From: Lindgomyces ingoldianus
Taxonomy: Eukaryota > Ascomycota > Dothideomycetes > Pleosporales > Lindgomycetaceae
DNA length: 64,000 nt
Assembly (NCBI RefSeq): GCF_010093535.1
Contig: NW_022985168.1
Location: 768,650-832,649, forward strand
Direction of reading: 5' to 3'
Every line of letters begins with the position of its first letter. The stretch's first letter is position 1. Below the pieces are notes generated by a model. It ran no database searches, was not told the DNA's origin, and saw nothing but the letters and a program-made list of their open reading frames with translations. A program made the translations under genes and the position numbers. Positions 33,430-45,728 of this stretch are shown in pieces.

Positions 33430-33648
33430 CTAAGACTCTTCGCTTCTGCTTGTTGTTGAATGAGGTTCTATTATAGGCTCGTCCATGATATCGCAGGCTG
33501 CGCGAGTCAGGCCATAACGCGGAAGCGGATAAAGAGTTTCCCCGAGAGCGGGCTGTGAGTTCATCGCAGCAGCAAGTGAAGGCTCCAAGACAATAGTTTC
33601 ACCTACCCAGAAATTCGGTGTCTTCTCGGATTCTGCACTCGAATTCAT
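33430..33648 (-). CDS. Possible small hypothetical protein, 72 aa
   Basis: An ATG-initiated frame with ordinary composition (FWVGETIVLEPSLAAAM, LYPLPRYGLTRAACDIMDEP). A G at -3 gives a passable start context. There is no domain, signal peptide or recognised family. It may be chance; its balanced composition is the only reason to list it. Confidence 0.25.
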   Translation of the reverse strand: MNSSAESEKTPNFWVGETIVLEPSLAAAMNSQPALGETLYPLPRYGLTRAACDIMDEPIIEPHSTTSRSEES

Positions 33649-33768
33649 CTCGGCTGTAAAATAATGGCCCTCTCATCCTAAAAAAGAGCCATCATTGATC
33701 GCATCAATTTGAGAATCTCTCTCAAGACATATTCACCACCTCCGCCCTTCTGGCCATTCACTACAGCC

Positions 33769-33776
33769 TTCCAGAA
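33769..33776. promoter_or_regulatory. Two-unit heat-shock element half-site upstream of hsf1
   Basis: TTCCAGAA is a tail-to-tail nTTCnnGAAn pair, 371 bp before the hsf1 ATG. Two units are fewer than a trimer normally needs, so autoregulation is possible but weakly supported. Confidence 0.3.
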
Positions 33777-34146
33777 AGCCCTTTTGGACGGAACACATTG
33801 CGCTTAGAGCTCCTTTTGCCTTTCTTTGTACAAGACCGCTCCGTTTGAACACAAATTCTTCCTTGTTTTACTTACCAGACACTTCCGACAGGATAACAAT
33901 CTCACTCGGGCAATACAAAACACTGCCGCATCCCTCTCACCTTCTTCCTGTATCTACACGCCTGCCTCCTTCCGCAACCCTTGTCGCATCTCTCCCACGA
34001 GTCGAACCGCACCTTGTCAGACCACACTTCCATCACGATTACAACCTTGGCTTGCGTGAAGGTGCAAGGCTATCGCTACCAAAGCGCTGTTGTTCTCGGA
34101 TAGCGTTGGACCAAGATCGATATCGCGAAAAGGTCTGAGCGAGCGT

Positions 34147-36574
34147 ATGGCTAGTGGAAGTCGGAAACGGCGCGCGCCTGGTGCATCGCCCCAGGTTCAG
34201 CAGCAGCCCGCCCTCCAGAGTAACGTCTACACCCAAGACACAAGCAACATGTCAGCAGAGCACTACCTGAATAATTGGAACGATCCACCAGCAGCGGCTG
34301 ATATGAGCACATCATTCGGCGACCCCCCGCTATTTGAAGGGATGAACTTTGTGGGGCATGGGGCAGGGCAGTCGACAAATAGTCGCATTGTCCCACTGGA
34401 TGGGCTCAACAACGGATCTTCTGGGAGCGCGGTACCCAACCAGGACTCATATTCAAGTCAGTTGGTGAGACGAAACCCAAATCAGCAACTCGCGGCGCGA
34501 GGACGGACGCCTTGGGACGCTTTCAATGGCAACTCAAATCCAAACCAACAGGGAGGATGGGAGAACGTGGAAGATGACGATGAAGAGTTGGAACAGAAAG
34601 CTTTACTGGCAAGGAAAGATGCACAAGCTAAGAGGAAGCAGATTCCTCCTTTTGTTCAGAAGTTGAGCAGGTATGTTCATTGAATACCTAATTTGATCTC
34701 GTGACTCATATTGTTCTAGCTTCCTTGACGAAAAGAACAACACAAACCTTATTCGTTGGTCAGACGACGGCAACTCGTTCATTGTGTTAGATGAAGATGA
34801 ATTTGCGCGGACGCTCATCCCAGAGCTTTTCAAACACAACAATTACGCCTCCTTCGTCCGGCAGTTGAATATGTATGGCTTCCACAAGAAAGTCGGTCTT
34901 TCGGACAATTCAATGAAAGCGAGTGAGACCAAAGCCAAGGCCCCGAGTGAATACTATAACAAGTACTTCAAACGAGGTCGACCGGAGTTGTTGTGGCTGA
35001 TCCAGAAACCCAAGAATCCCCCTACAGGTCCCAAGAGGAAAAGAGACGATGACGGCAGGCAAGGCGATAGTGATGAGGATCGGAAGTATGCACCTGATGG
35101 AGGAGGCGGCGGAGGTTACGGAGAGGACGGAGTTGCGTTAGCTGGAAATCAAGAGATGGCCATGATTCCTAGGACCGAGTACAACAGCTTGAGGAGTGAG
35201 GTCCGAGCATTGCAACAACAGCAAAAAGTCATCTCAAATGTTCTGAATCAGATACGGCGGCAGAACGATCAACTCTACCAGCAAGCTACTGCTTTCCAAA
35301 CCCTACACGAACGACACGAGAATTCTATCAATGCTATACTGACTTTCCTTGCGACCTTCTACAACAGGAGTTTGGAAGCGAACAGCACGGCCAATATTGC
35401 GGACATGTTTGGCCCCACCCTTTCTCAACAACAACAGCAACCGCATGGCAATGTCGTTGATGTAGGTGATTATAGAGAGAAGCCCCTAAACAAATCACCT
35501 CAACTCCACCGACCCGTCAGGCGTCCTCTGGCTCTACTTCCTGCACCGGCGGCGAAAGACACAGGTTCACCTACAGATCGAGCACAAACTGTCTGCCCTT
35601 CTGCTCGATCGACCGCAAGTCCAATTTCGAAACCAACCAGTAGACAACAGCCCGTGTTCAAATCCTCTGTTCAATCAAAACCGGCCTCTCATGCAACGAC
35701 TGGATTCGCGAACCCCGTAAATAAGGAGAGCAGCTCGACAGCCCCATTGAAAGTCGACAATACCGAACCCACGCAGGTCTTAGGTCAGATCCTGGAGCAT
35801 GAGATCATGTCTGCGATCCAGAGTGTCAACGCCCACTCGGGACAAACTGCAGCCCAAGCACCGCAATTTGACTTCCCCTCCGCCCTGACACACTACCAGA
35901 CTTCCGACGGTAACGTACCCTTAACGCAACAACAACGCAACCAAGTCCTCTCCCTCATGGCCAACAACACCAGCGCCTCCACCAACGGCAACCTAGCGCA
36001 AAACAACAACAACGCCCTCGTCACCCCCCAGCCGCCTGCCATGCCGTCCCTAGACCAATTCACAGCAACCCAAGCCCAGCTCGACTTGCTCCAGAAAATG
36101 TCCGAAGACCAGAACTCACGCGTCCAGAATCTCCAAGAGCGGCTACAGCCTCTCAGTCCCAGCGGTTCAATTCCTGGCCTAACAGACAACTCCTACTTCG
36201 GCAGCAGCAACCTTGGTGAGCCCGGCGCGTACGATCTCGACCTCGATTCCTTCGTTCAGGGCGACGACTTCTTTCCCCCCAGCAACAATAGCCAGAATGC
36301 TACGAATGCTGCTGCAGGCGATGTTACGCTTCCAGATCTAAATTACGAACTCCCTGATACTAGCGATTTGGTGAATGGTGTAGGTTTTGATACTAGTACA
36401 GGTGCGGGGACTTCTGGTCAGGAGTTCGGAAGTAGTGGTCTGGGCTTCGATGGGGCGGGAGATGGCGGTAGCAGGATCGAGAGTGTCAGTTCGGCCGCTA
36501 CGAGTCCAGCGGCAACGGTAGAAGATGAGGTTGAGAGCGTGGATAACAGGAGTCCGAAGAGGAGGAGGAAATAG
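34147..36574 (+). CDS. HSF1: Heat-shock transcription factor Hsf1, 792 aa
   Basis: Trimeric nuclear activator of chaperone genes. Two exons, 34147-34670 and 34720-36574, with the intron inside the DNA-binding domain, give 792 residues. A disordered N-terminal region of about 165 residues precedes the HSF DNA-binding domain (PPFVQKLSSFLDEK, LIRWSDDGNSFIV, FKHNNYASFVRQLNMYGFHK, the last containing the recognition helix). A basic/acidic linker (GPKRKRDDDG) leads to a heptad-repeat trimerisation coiled coil around EYNSLRSEVRALQQQQK and the following 70 residues. The long Q/N/S-rich C-terminus should contain activation regions and ends in a basic NRSPKRRRK. The true start is the ATG giving MASGSRKRRAPG; upstream frame extension lacks an ATG. 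The psi1 gene in this window carries a perfect Hsf1 site. Confidence 0.94.
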
Positions 36575-37867
36575 GTCGCAAGACAGGCAGATCGAGTTAT
36601 CGTGAACTGGGTGACGGGAATATTGGAAATTGGACAGAAGCGCTGGCGTTGGTGGTGGCATTGACAGCTAGTGGGGCATATCAGACGTACATACACATTT
36701 TCATTTTCTTGGAGCCGGAATGGTGGATGGTTTGGAATCCGCTAGACATGACACGACGTAAATGATCTAACGACGTCAAAAGCACGGGCATTACTACACA
36801 ATTGGGATCTTTCCCTTCCCTTCCTTCCCCTTTCACATGTGGGTGTCTCGACTGAGAATAGGCCGACTCGCACGTTTGGGCATTTGCTACATGGCTAGCA
36901 GCATGGGCATTTTGGTATTGGGCATATCTAACAGATTATGGAATATAAAACTGAAGTGGAAATCCATGTAGGAAGCTTGGTGTGCGATATACCAAGGGGA
37001 TGTATTCCATAGTTTTGTGACTTTCTTTGGAGAGAGACAAAAGAAAACAAGACTATTGTAGTAAGCTATGTTGACAGAACAGGGTTGTTTGATTTAGGTT
37101 AGAAACTAGATTCCCCTGAATACCCTCACTTATTCTAGGCACAGTTCTATCGACTGCACCTTCTGTCAGTGTTTTGCACTATGCGCCAACCCTCGCTCCT
37201 AGCTCATTCACGCCAGGTATCAGACACAACAACTGCGAAGAGCCACAAGCCAAGAACCACAAATATCTCACAGCTATTTCCAAATACCCTCCTCTCTCGC
37301 CCCTAAATTGCGGCAATCTCCACTTGCCCGGTTCAAAGCACTAAGCTGAGTAAACTAGCTCAACTCACTGTCATCAGCAAACTTTGGAAGCGGCAGCCAG
37401 TATAACGTGACTCATCATATAAGCAGCTGAAAGAGCGCAGGTCGCCATAAAAATTACTCTATTGGGCGCATATATCGCCATACTACTCAAATGCAGGAAG
37501 ACACCATGGTAGTGCGAGTTTCTAAATGTAGATTGGGACAGGGGGCTAGAGAGGAAAGGTAGAGGAAGGTAGAAGGAGTAAGGGGGAAGGGGTTTCCTCG
37601 CACGTGGGTATTTAGAGGAGAAAGCTGATAGCTTGTTAGACGAACTGCGGGCGAGGAGGGTGGATAGGGGGGAGCAATGGGCGATGAGGGATGGGATGAA
37701 TAAGTATGACTGAATGCGACTACGGGATCACCTTTCCGGATGTACGTACAACGGCATCAAAATCCAGGGTGCTATCATGTTTGACATCTCTGGTATATAT
37801 AAGGTCATAAGTCTTAGAGCTATCTTAGTAGATCCACGGTAACAGGCCCCACGATTCACCTTAATCC
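36575..37867. other. Intergenic between hsf1 and the hydrolase pseudogene
   Basis: 1.3 kb without supported genes. A TATATATAAG box at 37794-37803 probably belonged to the promoter of the decayed hydrolase. Confidence 0.45.
37794..37803 (+). promoter_or_regulatory. TATA box upstream of the hydrolase pseudogene
   Basis: TATATATAAG lies 65 bp before the first hydrolase-like sequence. It is a canonical TATA element now left without an intact gene. Confidence 0.4.
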
Positions 37868-38693
37868 TTGTCCATCCATTCCCCCTTCCCTCACGAACAT
37901 CCCACCTCCCTCGTCTTCTCCGCACCCCCCAGAATGCCATATCACAATCTCTCATCTGGCCTCTCAACTCGGACAACTGGGACTCGCAAATATTCTACCT
38001 CGCGAACTAGGGTTGCCGCGTCGAGCCCCAGACCGCCGCGGTCACGGTCGCTCCGACCAACCCTGGGATGGAAACAACATGGACACCTGGTCCGACGACC
38101 TATCCGAACTAGTCGAGCACCTTGGTCTCAAGGACATCATGATGGTCGGCCACTCAACTGGCGGCGGGGAGATAACAAGATATCGTGGACGCCATGGAAC
38201 GAAACGTTTTAAGAAGCTGGTACTTATTAGCGCTACAACTCCGTTGCTGGTAAAGACGCCAGTCAGTCCACACGGCGTGCCGATAGAAGTCTTCGACGAA
38301 TTTCGCGAGGCCATGATAAAAGACCGCTCAACATTCTTTTACTACGTACCCAAAGGCCCATTCTTTGGGTACAATAGACCTAACGCAACCATTAACCAAA
38401 GCCGTATTAACAGCTAGTGGCACCAGGGCATGCAAGCATCGTTCAAAAGCACATACAACACAATCCAGTCCTGAGAAACAGATTTCAGAGAGGAGTTGAA
38501 GAATCTAGATATCCCGGTTTTGGTGATTCATGAGGATGATGATCAAGTTGTGCCGATTGATGCTGGGGGAAGGGAGACAATCGAGTTATTGAAAAATGGG
38601 ACTTTGAAGGTTTATAAGGGCGGTCCGCACGCGCTGCTGAATATAGAGGCGGATGGTATTAATAAGGATTTGTGGGAATTCTTGAATGCTTGA
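37868..38693 (+). pseudogene. Decayed non-heme chloroperoxidase-type alpha/beta hydrolase
   Basis: Fragments in order match the haloperoxidase-like hydrolase family. WPLNSDNWDSQIFYLA is followed by an in-frame TAG at 38008-38010. A frameshift next to 38020-38030 leads into DRRGHGRSDQPWDGN. The nucleophile elbow is VGHSTGGGEI, with LVLISATTPLLVKTP and FFGYNRP after it. Further stops lie at TAG 38415-38417 and TGA 38472-38474. The last frame holds the acid region DDDQVVPIDAGGRE and the histidine loop GGPHALL, ending at 38693. The catalytic Ser, Asp and His are all still recognisable, so decay is recent. The stops are consistent with C-to-T change at CpA sites (CAG or the complement of TGG), as in repeat-induced point mutation, but that is inference. 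The 5' end is too degraded to place a start. Confidence 0.85.
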
Positions 38694-39284
38694 TTGGGGG
38701 AAGGTGGTGGTTATACGTGGAGGTATATCACTCTATGAAGTGAGGTCAGCCTTATTCACACATGATAACACTAATGCCAACCCTGCTCTAGGTCCACACA
38801 TATCAATCACCATGATTTTAGCCCCCCCAAAGCCATGAAACAGTCGATAGATTTTGATACCACCACCATCTACCTATGCAATGCAATAGCTTCCTTTGAT
38901 TCCACCATACCGGAGGCAAGCGCAATACGATTCCGAAGGATAGCCCAAATCCATCCCACTTCAATTAACAGATGAAAAATACCAAAACCCGACACAAAAG
39001 AGGAAAAAAAGGGGAATGAATCTAATGGTACAACCGTCTTCGGCAAGAGAGCTAGGGCTAGAGTCAGGAGCTTCCCAGTCAACCGCCTTCTCCGCTCGCT
39101 GTCGCTGTCGCTGCTTCCATTTCGGCCTCTCTCACTTGAGAAAATGTGTATGTATTGGAAGAGGTCCTTTCCGCACCAAAATGCCGGCCAAAGAGATCAA
39201 TGACGCCTATAATACCCCGGTGGAACAAAATGTGATGGGAAATGCATGTAGTGTTACAGTAGCGTAGGGCTTGCTTGCAAAAGC
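38694..39284. other. Intergenic: hydrolase pseudogene and ino80 3' flanks
   Basis: About 590 bp between convergent units, with no supported feature. Confidence 0.45.
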
Positions 39285-42200
39285 TCAGAGCTGACCGTCA
39301 GCTACAGCAAGCCGCTGCTTAGCCGTCTTCGCCTTCTTGCTGGTGCCCTTGCGTTTCTTGGCCGGGCCTTCCATAGTCGAGACCGGAGTCGCTGTGCCAG
39401 TTGCAGGTTTGCTGCCGTCGTCGAAGTGTCCCTCGCCTTATACAATATTAGTATAATACTCAACTGGTAGGTAAATATGTTGGATCTCACCTTCATGATA
39501 CATCTCGTCCAAGCTCGTCTCCGCCCTCTTCCTCTTCTTCTTTCGACCTGGTGGGGCGTTCTTCTCCGCCTCTGCCCGTTCAGCCTCCTTCTTCTCGATC
39601 TCGGCAGCCTGGTCGTCGTCTGCGAGCCACATTGCAATATCTTTGGTCTTGTTCTCCCTAGATCTGGTGTTGAAGTCAACGCCGGCACCACCAGAGATGA
39701 CGACACGTTGCACTTCTTCCTTCTGCAGCGCACGCTTGCGAATACGCTCCTCGATAGTACCACTGGTAATAAGACGATAGACGGTGACTTGCTTCGTCTG
39801 ACCAAGACGATGAGCTCTGTCCATGGCTTGCGAGTCAATTGTAGGATTCCAATCGGAGTCGTAGAAGATGACCGTATCAGCAGAGGTCAAATTGATACCA
39901 AGCCCACCAGCGCGAGTAGACAGGAGGAAGATAAAGATCTCCGGACGAGTCTGGAAATCTGCGACGGTATCGCGGCGATCTTCGAGTTTAGTGGAACCGT
40001 CCAGCCGGCAGTATTTGTAGCCCCGGTAGGTGAGATACTCCTCCATCAGATCAATCATCTTGGTCATCTGGAAGTACAACAACACGCGGTGGTCACCACT
40101 CTTCAGCTTCTTCAGCAAAGCGTCAAGTTTTGCAAGCTTGCCAGAGTCCGTGACGAAGCGGTGCATCGACGGTACTTCAACATGAGTGTAATTCGCCCTC
40201 TTGTTAGTTGGTAGAGGGAGTTTGCTTCGGACGGATAGCGCATTGACATCAACCTTGGAATCCAGGAGCGCTAGCTCAGTCTTCTCTGAGACGCCGTATA
40301 GAGCAGTTCGCATAGGAACGTTAAAGAAATCCCTCTGCTTCTCTGCAATGACTCCTTGACTCGAGCAGTACAGCTCAATGGGAGGAGCGGATGCGGCGGG
40401 CTTAGCACTCCGCTCAATAATGTTAAGACCAGTCTCTTCAAAAGCTGTTTGCGAGACGTTGAAGAGATTGTGCATATAGCCTTCAGAAGTAATGTCGGCC
40501 AAAGGAACACGATCCTGGCGTTCAACGATGTTGAGCATCGAGCGCTTTGGAGTGTATGGACCGTTCTCGTCATCATAGAAGACATTCAGCCGGCCCAAGC
40601 GCTGCGGCTTGTCCCCAATGTCAATCGCCCGTTGAAACAGGTCCTTCTTCGCGATCTTTGACGCCTCACTAGCGGAAAGGTCTGCAAGTCGGAGCCAAGA
40701 GAATGCGCCAGCTTCCAGTGATGATTTGTGAACGTGATCTTGGTCCCAGATGTTCATAAGATTGTAAAGATAGTGATCATTGAAGCCAGCCTTGGGATTT
40801 TCCGGACCAGGGATATCGAGACGGCCTCCGTCGCGGCAGATCAGTCGAGGAAGGCGGTATTCGATGAGGTTGCGTGTCGAGTACCCTACCCTGACGTTCT
40901 GGCCCTCGCGCAAGAATGATGCAGTTTCGGCAAAGTAGGCAAAGGAGAAAGGTGACCAGGTATCCGCTCTTTCGAACAAATCCGGATGGTTACAGACCTT
41001 ACGGAACTGCATGACCAAGTTCATCAATGTAGCACTATCCTGCTCGTCACCGACGGCCTTCTCTATCAAATCCATGATGCTAATCTTATTGCGAAGATTA
41101 GTATAGTAAGCCCGCTGTCGGTAGGTGAGATCACAGAACACGTCCTTCTCGACCTTGTCACCTAACTCTTTTTGTACATGCTTCTTGATACGACGCAACA
41201 TAAATGGCTTGAGAATCATGTGTAACCGCTTGAGTTGATCCTCGTTAAGCTTCGTGTTGCTCTGGGCATGGCTCTCAATATCTTTTGAGAACCATTCGCT
41301 GAATTCGTCGTGCGAATCGAATAAGCTTGGCATAATGAAATGCAGCAAAGCCCATAGTTCCTGCATGTTGTTCTGGATTGGTGTACCGGTGAGAAGAAGC
41401 CGGTTACGGCAGTGAAAACCCAGCAAACTCTTCCATCGAGAGCTCTGAGAGGACTTGATGGCCTGCGCTTCGTCGAGTATCATGTACTGCCAGCGAATCT
41501 TCTGAAAGTATTGTGCATCCTGCACGACGAGCTGGTACGACGTGACGAGGACGTGGAATTGCGATTCTTTGGTGTAGGTGATGTGTTTCCTATCCCAAAA
41601 CTTCCGCAAAATTTTGCGGTCTTTTGCGTTTCCCCAATACGGTAAGACCTTCAGGTCTGGAACGAACCTCGTTATTTCCTGTTGCCAGTTGTGAAGAGTG
41701 GAGGCAGGGGCGATAACCAAGAAAGGACCCCAGATGCCGTGTTTTTCGGCGAGGTATGCCATAACAGAGATTGACTGTACGGTCTTGCCTAGACCCATCT
41801 CGTCGGCCAAGATTCCGTTGATACCTTGCTCGTAGAGATTGACGAGCCAGTTGAGACCTTTCATTTGGTACTCCTTGAGCTGACAATGCAGCAGCTTTGG
41901 CTGGGGGACATCCATACTTTGTAGACTAGTTGGGTTCTGGAAATTCATCTCCCCTTCATCAAAGTCTGACGGTGCTTGATTATCATTGAATGCACGGGCA
42001 CGATCCTGTGCCTCTTGTACCGCGTGTTGCGCGTTTGCCATAGCAGCAGCTCGGAGTTCGCTCTCGTCAGCATTGTCAAAATCCAGGGTATCGAAATGGG
42101 TAACCTTTGTACCGGGTTGAAGCGGAGCGTCTGATGCATCGACAAGAGGTCCACCAGGTCCCTGAGAATGGCCAGCAGCTGCAGCATCTGCATCATCGGT

Positions 42201-44568
42201 TGACCGCTCAATCTCATCAGTTCGTGCCTTCTTGCCAATGAAATGGGAGTAGAGTTCGGTTTGCGAGATGAGAAAGTTAAGTTTCCTCTTCTGCCGATTT
42301 GCTTCACGTTCAGCCTCAGCCTTCTTTGCATTTTCCATCTCTTGGCGTTCAGCCATCTTTCGCTGATCCCGCTCGTCACGTTCATTGCGCTTCCAGAACG
42401 AAAGCATCTCACGCATGCTTCTCTTGGCTCTCGCCTGAACTTCTTTTTGGCTCTTGTTGGTACGCATCTGCCATCGCCGAGCTTCCTTCGACGCCAGTTG
42501 GGCAGTCTTGCGAAGATTCGATTGTTTGGTGGCGAGAGAAGTCTCCTTGATTCGGTATACTCTTGGAACATCTTTCTTGGCGATATCTTTGTTGATCTGG
42601 CTGAAGAGCGCCAGGTAAACTTGAGAATTAAACGACGACAAGGTGACCGGGGCGAGATCCTCTGTCTGGCTACGGCTCTTTAAAGCCTCAAGACGAGCTT
42701 CCTCTCGGGGAGCAATAGGGGGCAGCTCATCCCCTCGATCAATAGCAGCTTGGCCAGCAGCGGCAGCATCTTTCTCGGCTTGCTTCTGCTCCTTGCTCTT
42801 CTTGAGCCTTCCACCTTGACGACCTCCTTTCCTCTTACTAGATATGGGGCCGATGTCATCGGACGCTTGGAAAGAGCTCATGGTACCACCCTCAAAGTTG
42901 GGAGCGTGCGGCGTGACCTCTCGAATATCCTTGTTGGGTGCATTTCCTTGAAGCAGCTGAGAAGTAGTCTTGGCCTTCTTTTCGGCCTTCTGGGCATCTC
43001 GAAGATGCTTCTCCTTCTCTTCTTCGTTCTCGGCTTGTGTCGCTTTTGCGAGTGCCTCAGCACGCTTTGCTTCCTCGTTCTGGATCGTCTTTTCACGTCG
43101 TCGTTTACGTTGCATATCCTTCTTGCGCTCTTTCTCCTCGGCAATTTCCTGGTTCTGGACCTGCTGCCAGGCTTCACCTTCGTGCTCTTGGTTGTAAGCG
43201 TGCTTCTTCGAGTCGCGGTGAGCGCTGAGGACATCGACCATGCGCGAGATGGCAGCAGTACGTCGTCGCTGACTTAGTTAAGCGCGGCGAACTTGTGACA
43301 GTTGGAGAGGACACTTACCTTGCGCTTGTTGGCTTCAGCATGCTCAACCTCCGAGGCACGTTTCCGGCATCGTTGCGCGTACTCCTCCTTCTCGGCCTCA
43401 AAGCCAGGCCCGTCGATATCACTCATTTCCATTGTCTCGATGCGGGCGAGTTCAGCTTCGACCTGAGCCTCATCTACGACGGGGCCCTCGCGGGGGACAA
43501 GTTGCTGAGGTAGCGGGACAGCGCCGACAGCCATTATGGGATCAAGCCCATCCCTAAGTAGAGGGCCATCTAGCAGAGGGAGTTCTGCCGGTGCGGGTGA
43601 GGTCATAGCTTCCTGCTTAACGAACAGTGGGTTGGCAAGGGAGGGTTTAGACAATCTCCGGAGTTCGGGGTTAATGGGTGGGAGGGATTGAGGTTTTGAA
43701 GGAGGGTCTGGGTCTGCGCCAGACGACATGATGCTCGAGAGGGACATAGGGTCGGCTCGGGTCGGTAGCGGTGCCTAATTGTTCCAGCTGTGAGCGAGCG
43801 GCGAAAGGGACGCGAATTGCAAGGGAGAAGGAGAGATTTGGACACTTACCTCATCTTTTACTGATGGTCTCCGCGGGTAATTCGATGGAGGTTGTACCGC
43901 ACCGCGATTCAGTGACTGATACACGGTCGGAGAGACGGGGGAATGAGACATGGCCTCCATCCCGCCCGAGGCGTGGCTCTGTGAGGCGGGTCGTTGCAGA
44001 GGCGACTGGTGCGCGAATGTGCCTGCTAGAGGCGATTGATACGGCTTGTCGTACGGGGTTTCCGCTGGTCGAGCGTCTGAGTAGGCGTGGGAGTCTCGGG
44101 GCTTAAGAGTCTCAGGGTTAGCTGCCATCCCTGCATCCGCATAAAAAATATTGATGCCATCAAAGGAAGGATGAAGGTATGTACCTGCGATGGATAATGG
44201 CCGTCATACCGCGCCGTGCCTCGCCCTATGCCGCGGTCGCCATGGTCCGACGTCGGGTCGTAGTATTTCGAAGCCGTGTTTTCGCGTGAGTAAAGGGCCG
44301 TGCTGATGGGAGGCAGCTCGGTGGTGCTCGGCGAGGTTGGTGGCAGACGGGGGTGGGTGTTGAAATTGGAGTGATGGAGAGGTAAGGGCGCGGGCGTGTT
44401 GGGGTTGGAGGTATGTGGTCGATTGGGAGGCGAGTAGCTAAAAGGTGTTTGCGTGGGCGATTGGGGTCTGTGGTAAGCTGGCGGTTCCCCTGGCTTGGTT
44501 GGCATCCTGTCTCGCGAGAAGCGGTCTTCCTCGTCGGCAGGACGCTGCAACACCGGATCACGGAACAT
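39285..44568 (-). CDS. INO80: Chromatin-remodelling ATPase INO80, 1673 aa
   Basis: Catalytic subunit of the INO80 complex, which slides nucleosomes and acts on H2A.Z nucleosomes in transcription and DNA repair. Five exons: 44185-44568, 43850-44101, 43319-43774, 39491-43268 and 39285-39436, giving 1673 residues. The N-terminus is disordered and proline-rich, followed by a basic coiled-coil region and the DBINO domain ([17 protein letters not shown]). The SNF2 ATPase has Walker A DEMGLGKT (Lys about residue 859), the DEAQ box (about 963-966) and [14 protein letters not shown]. After the family's large insertion, the helicase C lobe shows [26 protein letters not shown] and [17 protein letters not shown]. 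The acceptor of exon 2 is uncertain: I chose AAG before PRDSHAYSD because it keeps frame and has CTAAC about 15 nt upstream. It is divergent from brx1. Confidence 0.94.
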
Positions 44569-45728
44569 CAGGGTCGATGATGGAGCGCAGCACGGCGGCC
44601 GTGGTGGTTATTCCATGGGCGACAGGCACGGGAGCAGCAGCAGTAGCAGTAGCAGTAGTAGCAGCAGCAGCAGCAGCAGCAGCCAGAGCGTGCAGCGAGG
44701 CCGGGCGCGGCGATAGCGGTGCGACTTGCGCGTGGAGCCCGTCGCAATGCCGTGATGGTCTCCTCCACCGATGATGGATGGTGATGGGGGATGTGGATGC
44801 GTGCCGGCGATGGGAGGGCGCGGCCTCGAGCTTGAGGGCTGGCCGGCGAAGGGGTCTCTTGATCAGAGATGGACAAACGGGTCCTCAGCCCTATTAGTGC
44901 GGCGACGGCAGTCTCCTCGTTGCAACACACAGCCCAGGCGCGATGATGCAGTCCAGAACCTGAGGTTGGAGGAGTGCCGGCGACGACGAGGGCTGCGGAA
45001 TCAGCGCGCGAGATGCAATGGCCCTCGGGACGCTGAGGGGAGGCGGGTCACTGATGATGGTGGGGAGCATCTCTTCACACCGTGGTCGGCGCTCAATAAC
45101 AAAGCCTGAACCGTTCACCTGCTGGCTCTCTCTTTGCAAAGCACCGCGGCCAACCCCAGGAGTGCGGGTACGCCAATAATTGCAGGCTGCGGGCGGACGA
45201 GTGCAGGGCTCAGCGCGCTCTCATTTATTTCCGTCTGCAGTCTCTCCAGTACTGCTTCTGGCGCTATTTGGGTCGTATGAGTGCATCCGACGGCGCATTA
45301 CTTTTCTCCCGTGCCCTCGACGCTCTCGTGGATGCCGGGCTTCCCAAACTGGATCTCTGGATCTCGCGAGACCGCTACCAATCATCGGCTAAAGGAGCCC
45401 TCGGTGGATGCGCTGTTTTCTCGCCTTTCAACATATATAATCCTCATCGTGAAGAGCCTGCATCTATTCACCGAGGATAGGCTCGAGACAAAGACAGAAG
45501 CTCAACGGGTGGAGCCGCAAAGCGATGCTGGTGATTGGATGCATGCGTTCACTGAAAAAGGCGACGGAGGTGACCCATGCCATGTAGTGGCGTTCCCCAA
45601 TGTGGCTCGTGCGGCGGTCCGGTAGTTTTTCCCCAAAGCTTGGCATGGTCACGTTTCTCTAGCTTTCTTGAGCCGCATCTGAAAAAAAAGTCTCAACATA
45701 CGAACAGCAACGGTTCCACTTTCTTGCC
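44569..45728. promoter_or_regulatory. Divergent promoter region of ino80 and brx1
   Basis: 1.16 kb between start codons. It contains the trinucleotide microsatellite at 44634-44685. Several ORFs cross it on both strands, including one with a serine run that simply translates the microsatellite. None looks coding. Confidence 0.5.
44634..44685. repeat. Imperfect GCA/GTA trinucleotide microsatellite
   Basis: A run of about 17 triplets of GCA and GTA type, 65-115 bp upstream of the ino80 start codon, probably in its 5' leader. Arrays of this kind are prone to length variation between strains. Confidence 0.8.

Larger units (their letters stand above)
32589..34146. other. Intergenic: adi1 3' flank and long hsf1 upstream region
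   Basis: 1.56 kb with no firm gene. The last 500 bp are pyrimidine-rich and probably the hsf1 promoter and leader. A two-unit heat-shock half-element is at 33769-33776, and a possible 72-residue minus-strand frame lies at 33430-33648. Confidence 0.45.

Noticed and set aside
44495..44716. ORF with a long serine run
   Set aside because: It is the direct translation of the microsatellite, opposite the INO80 first exon.
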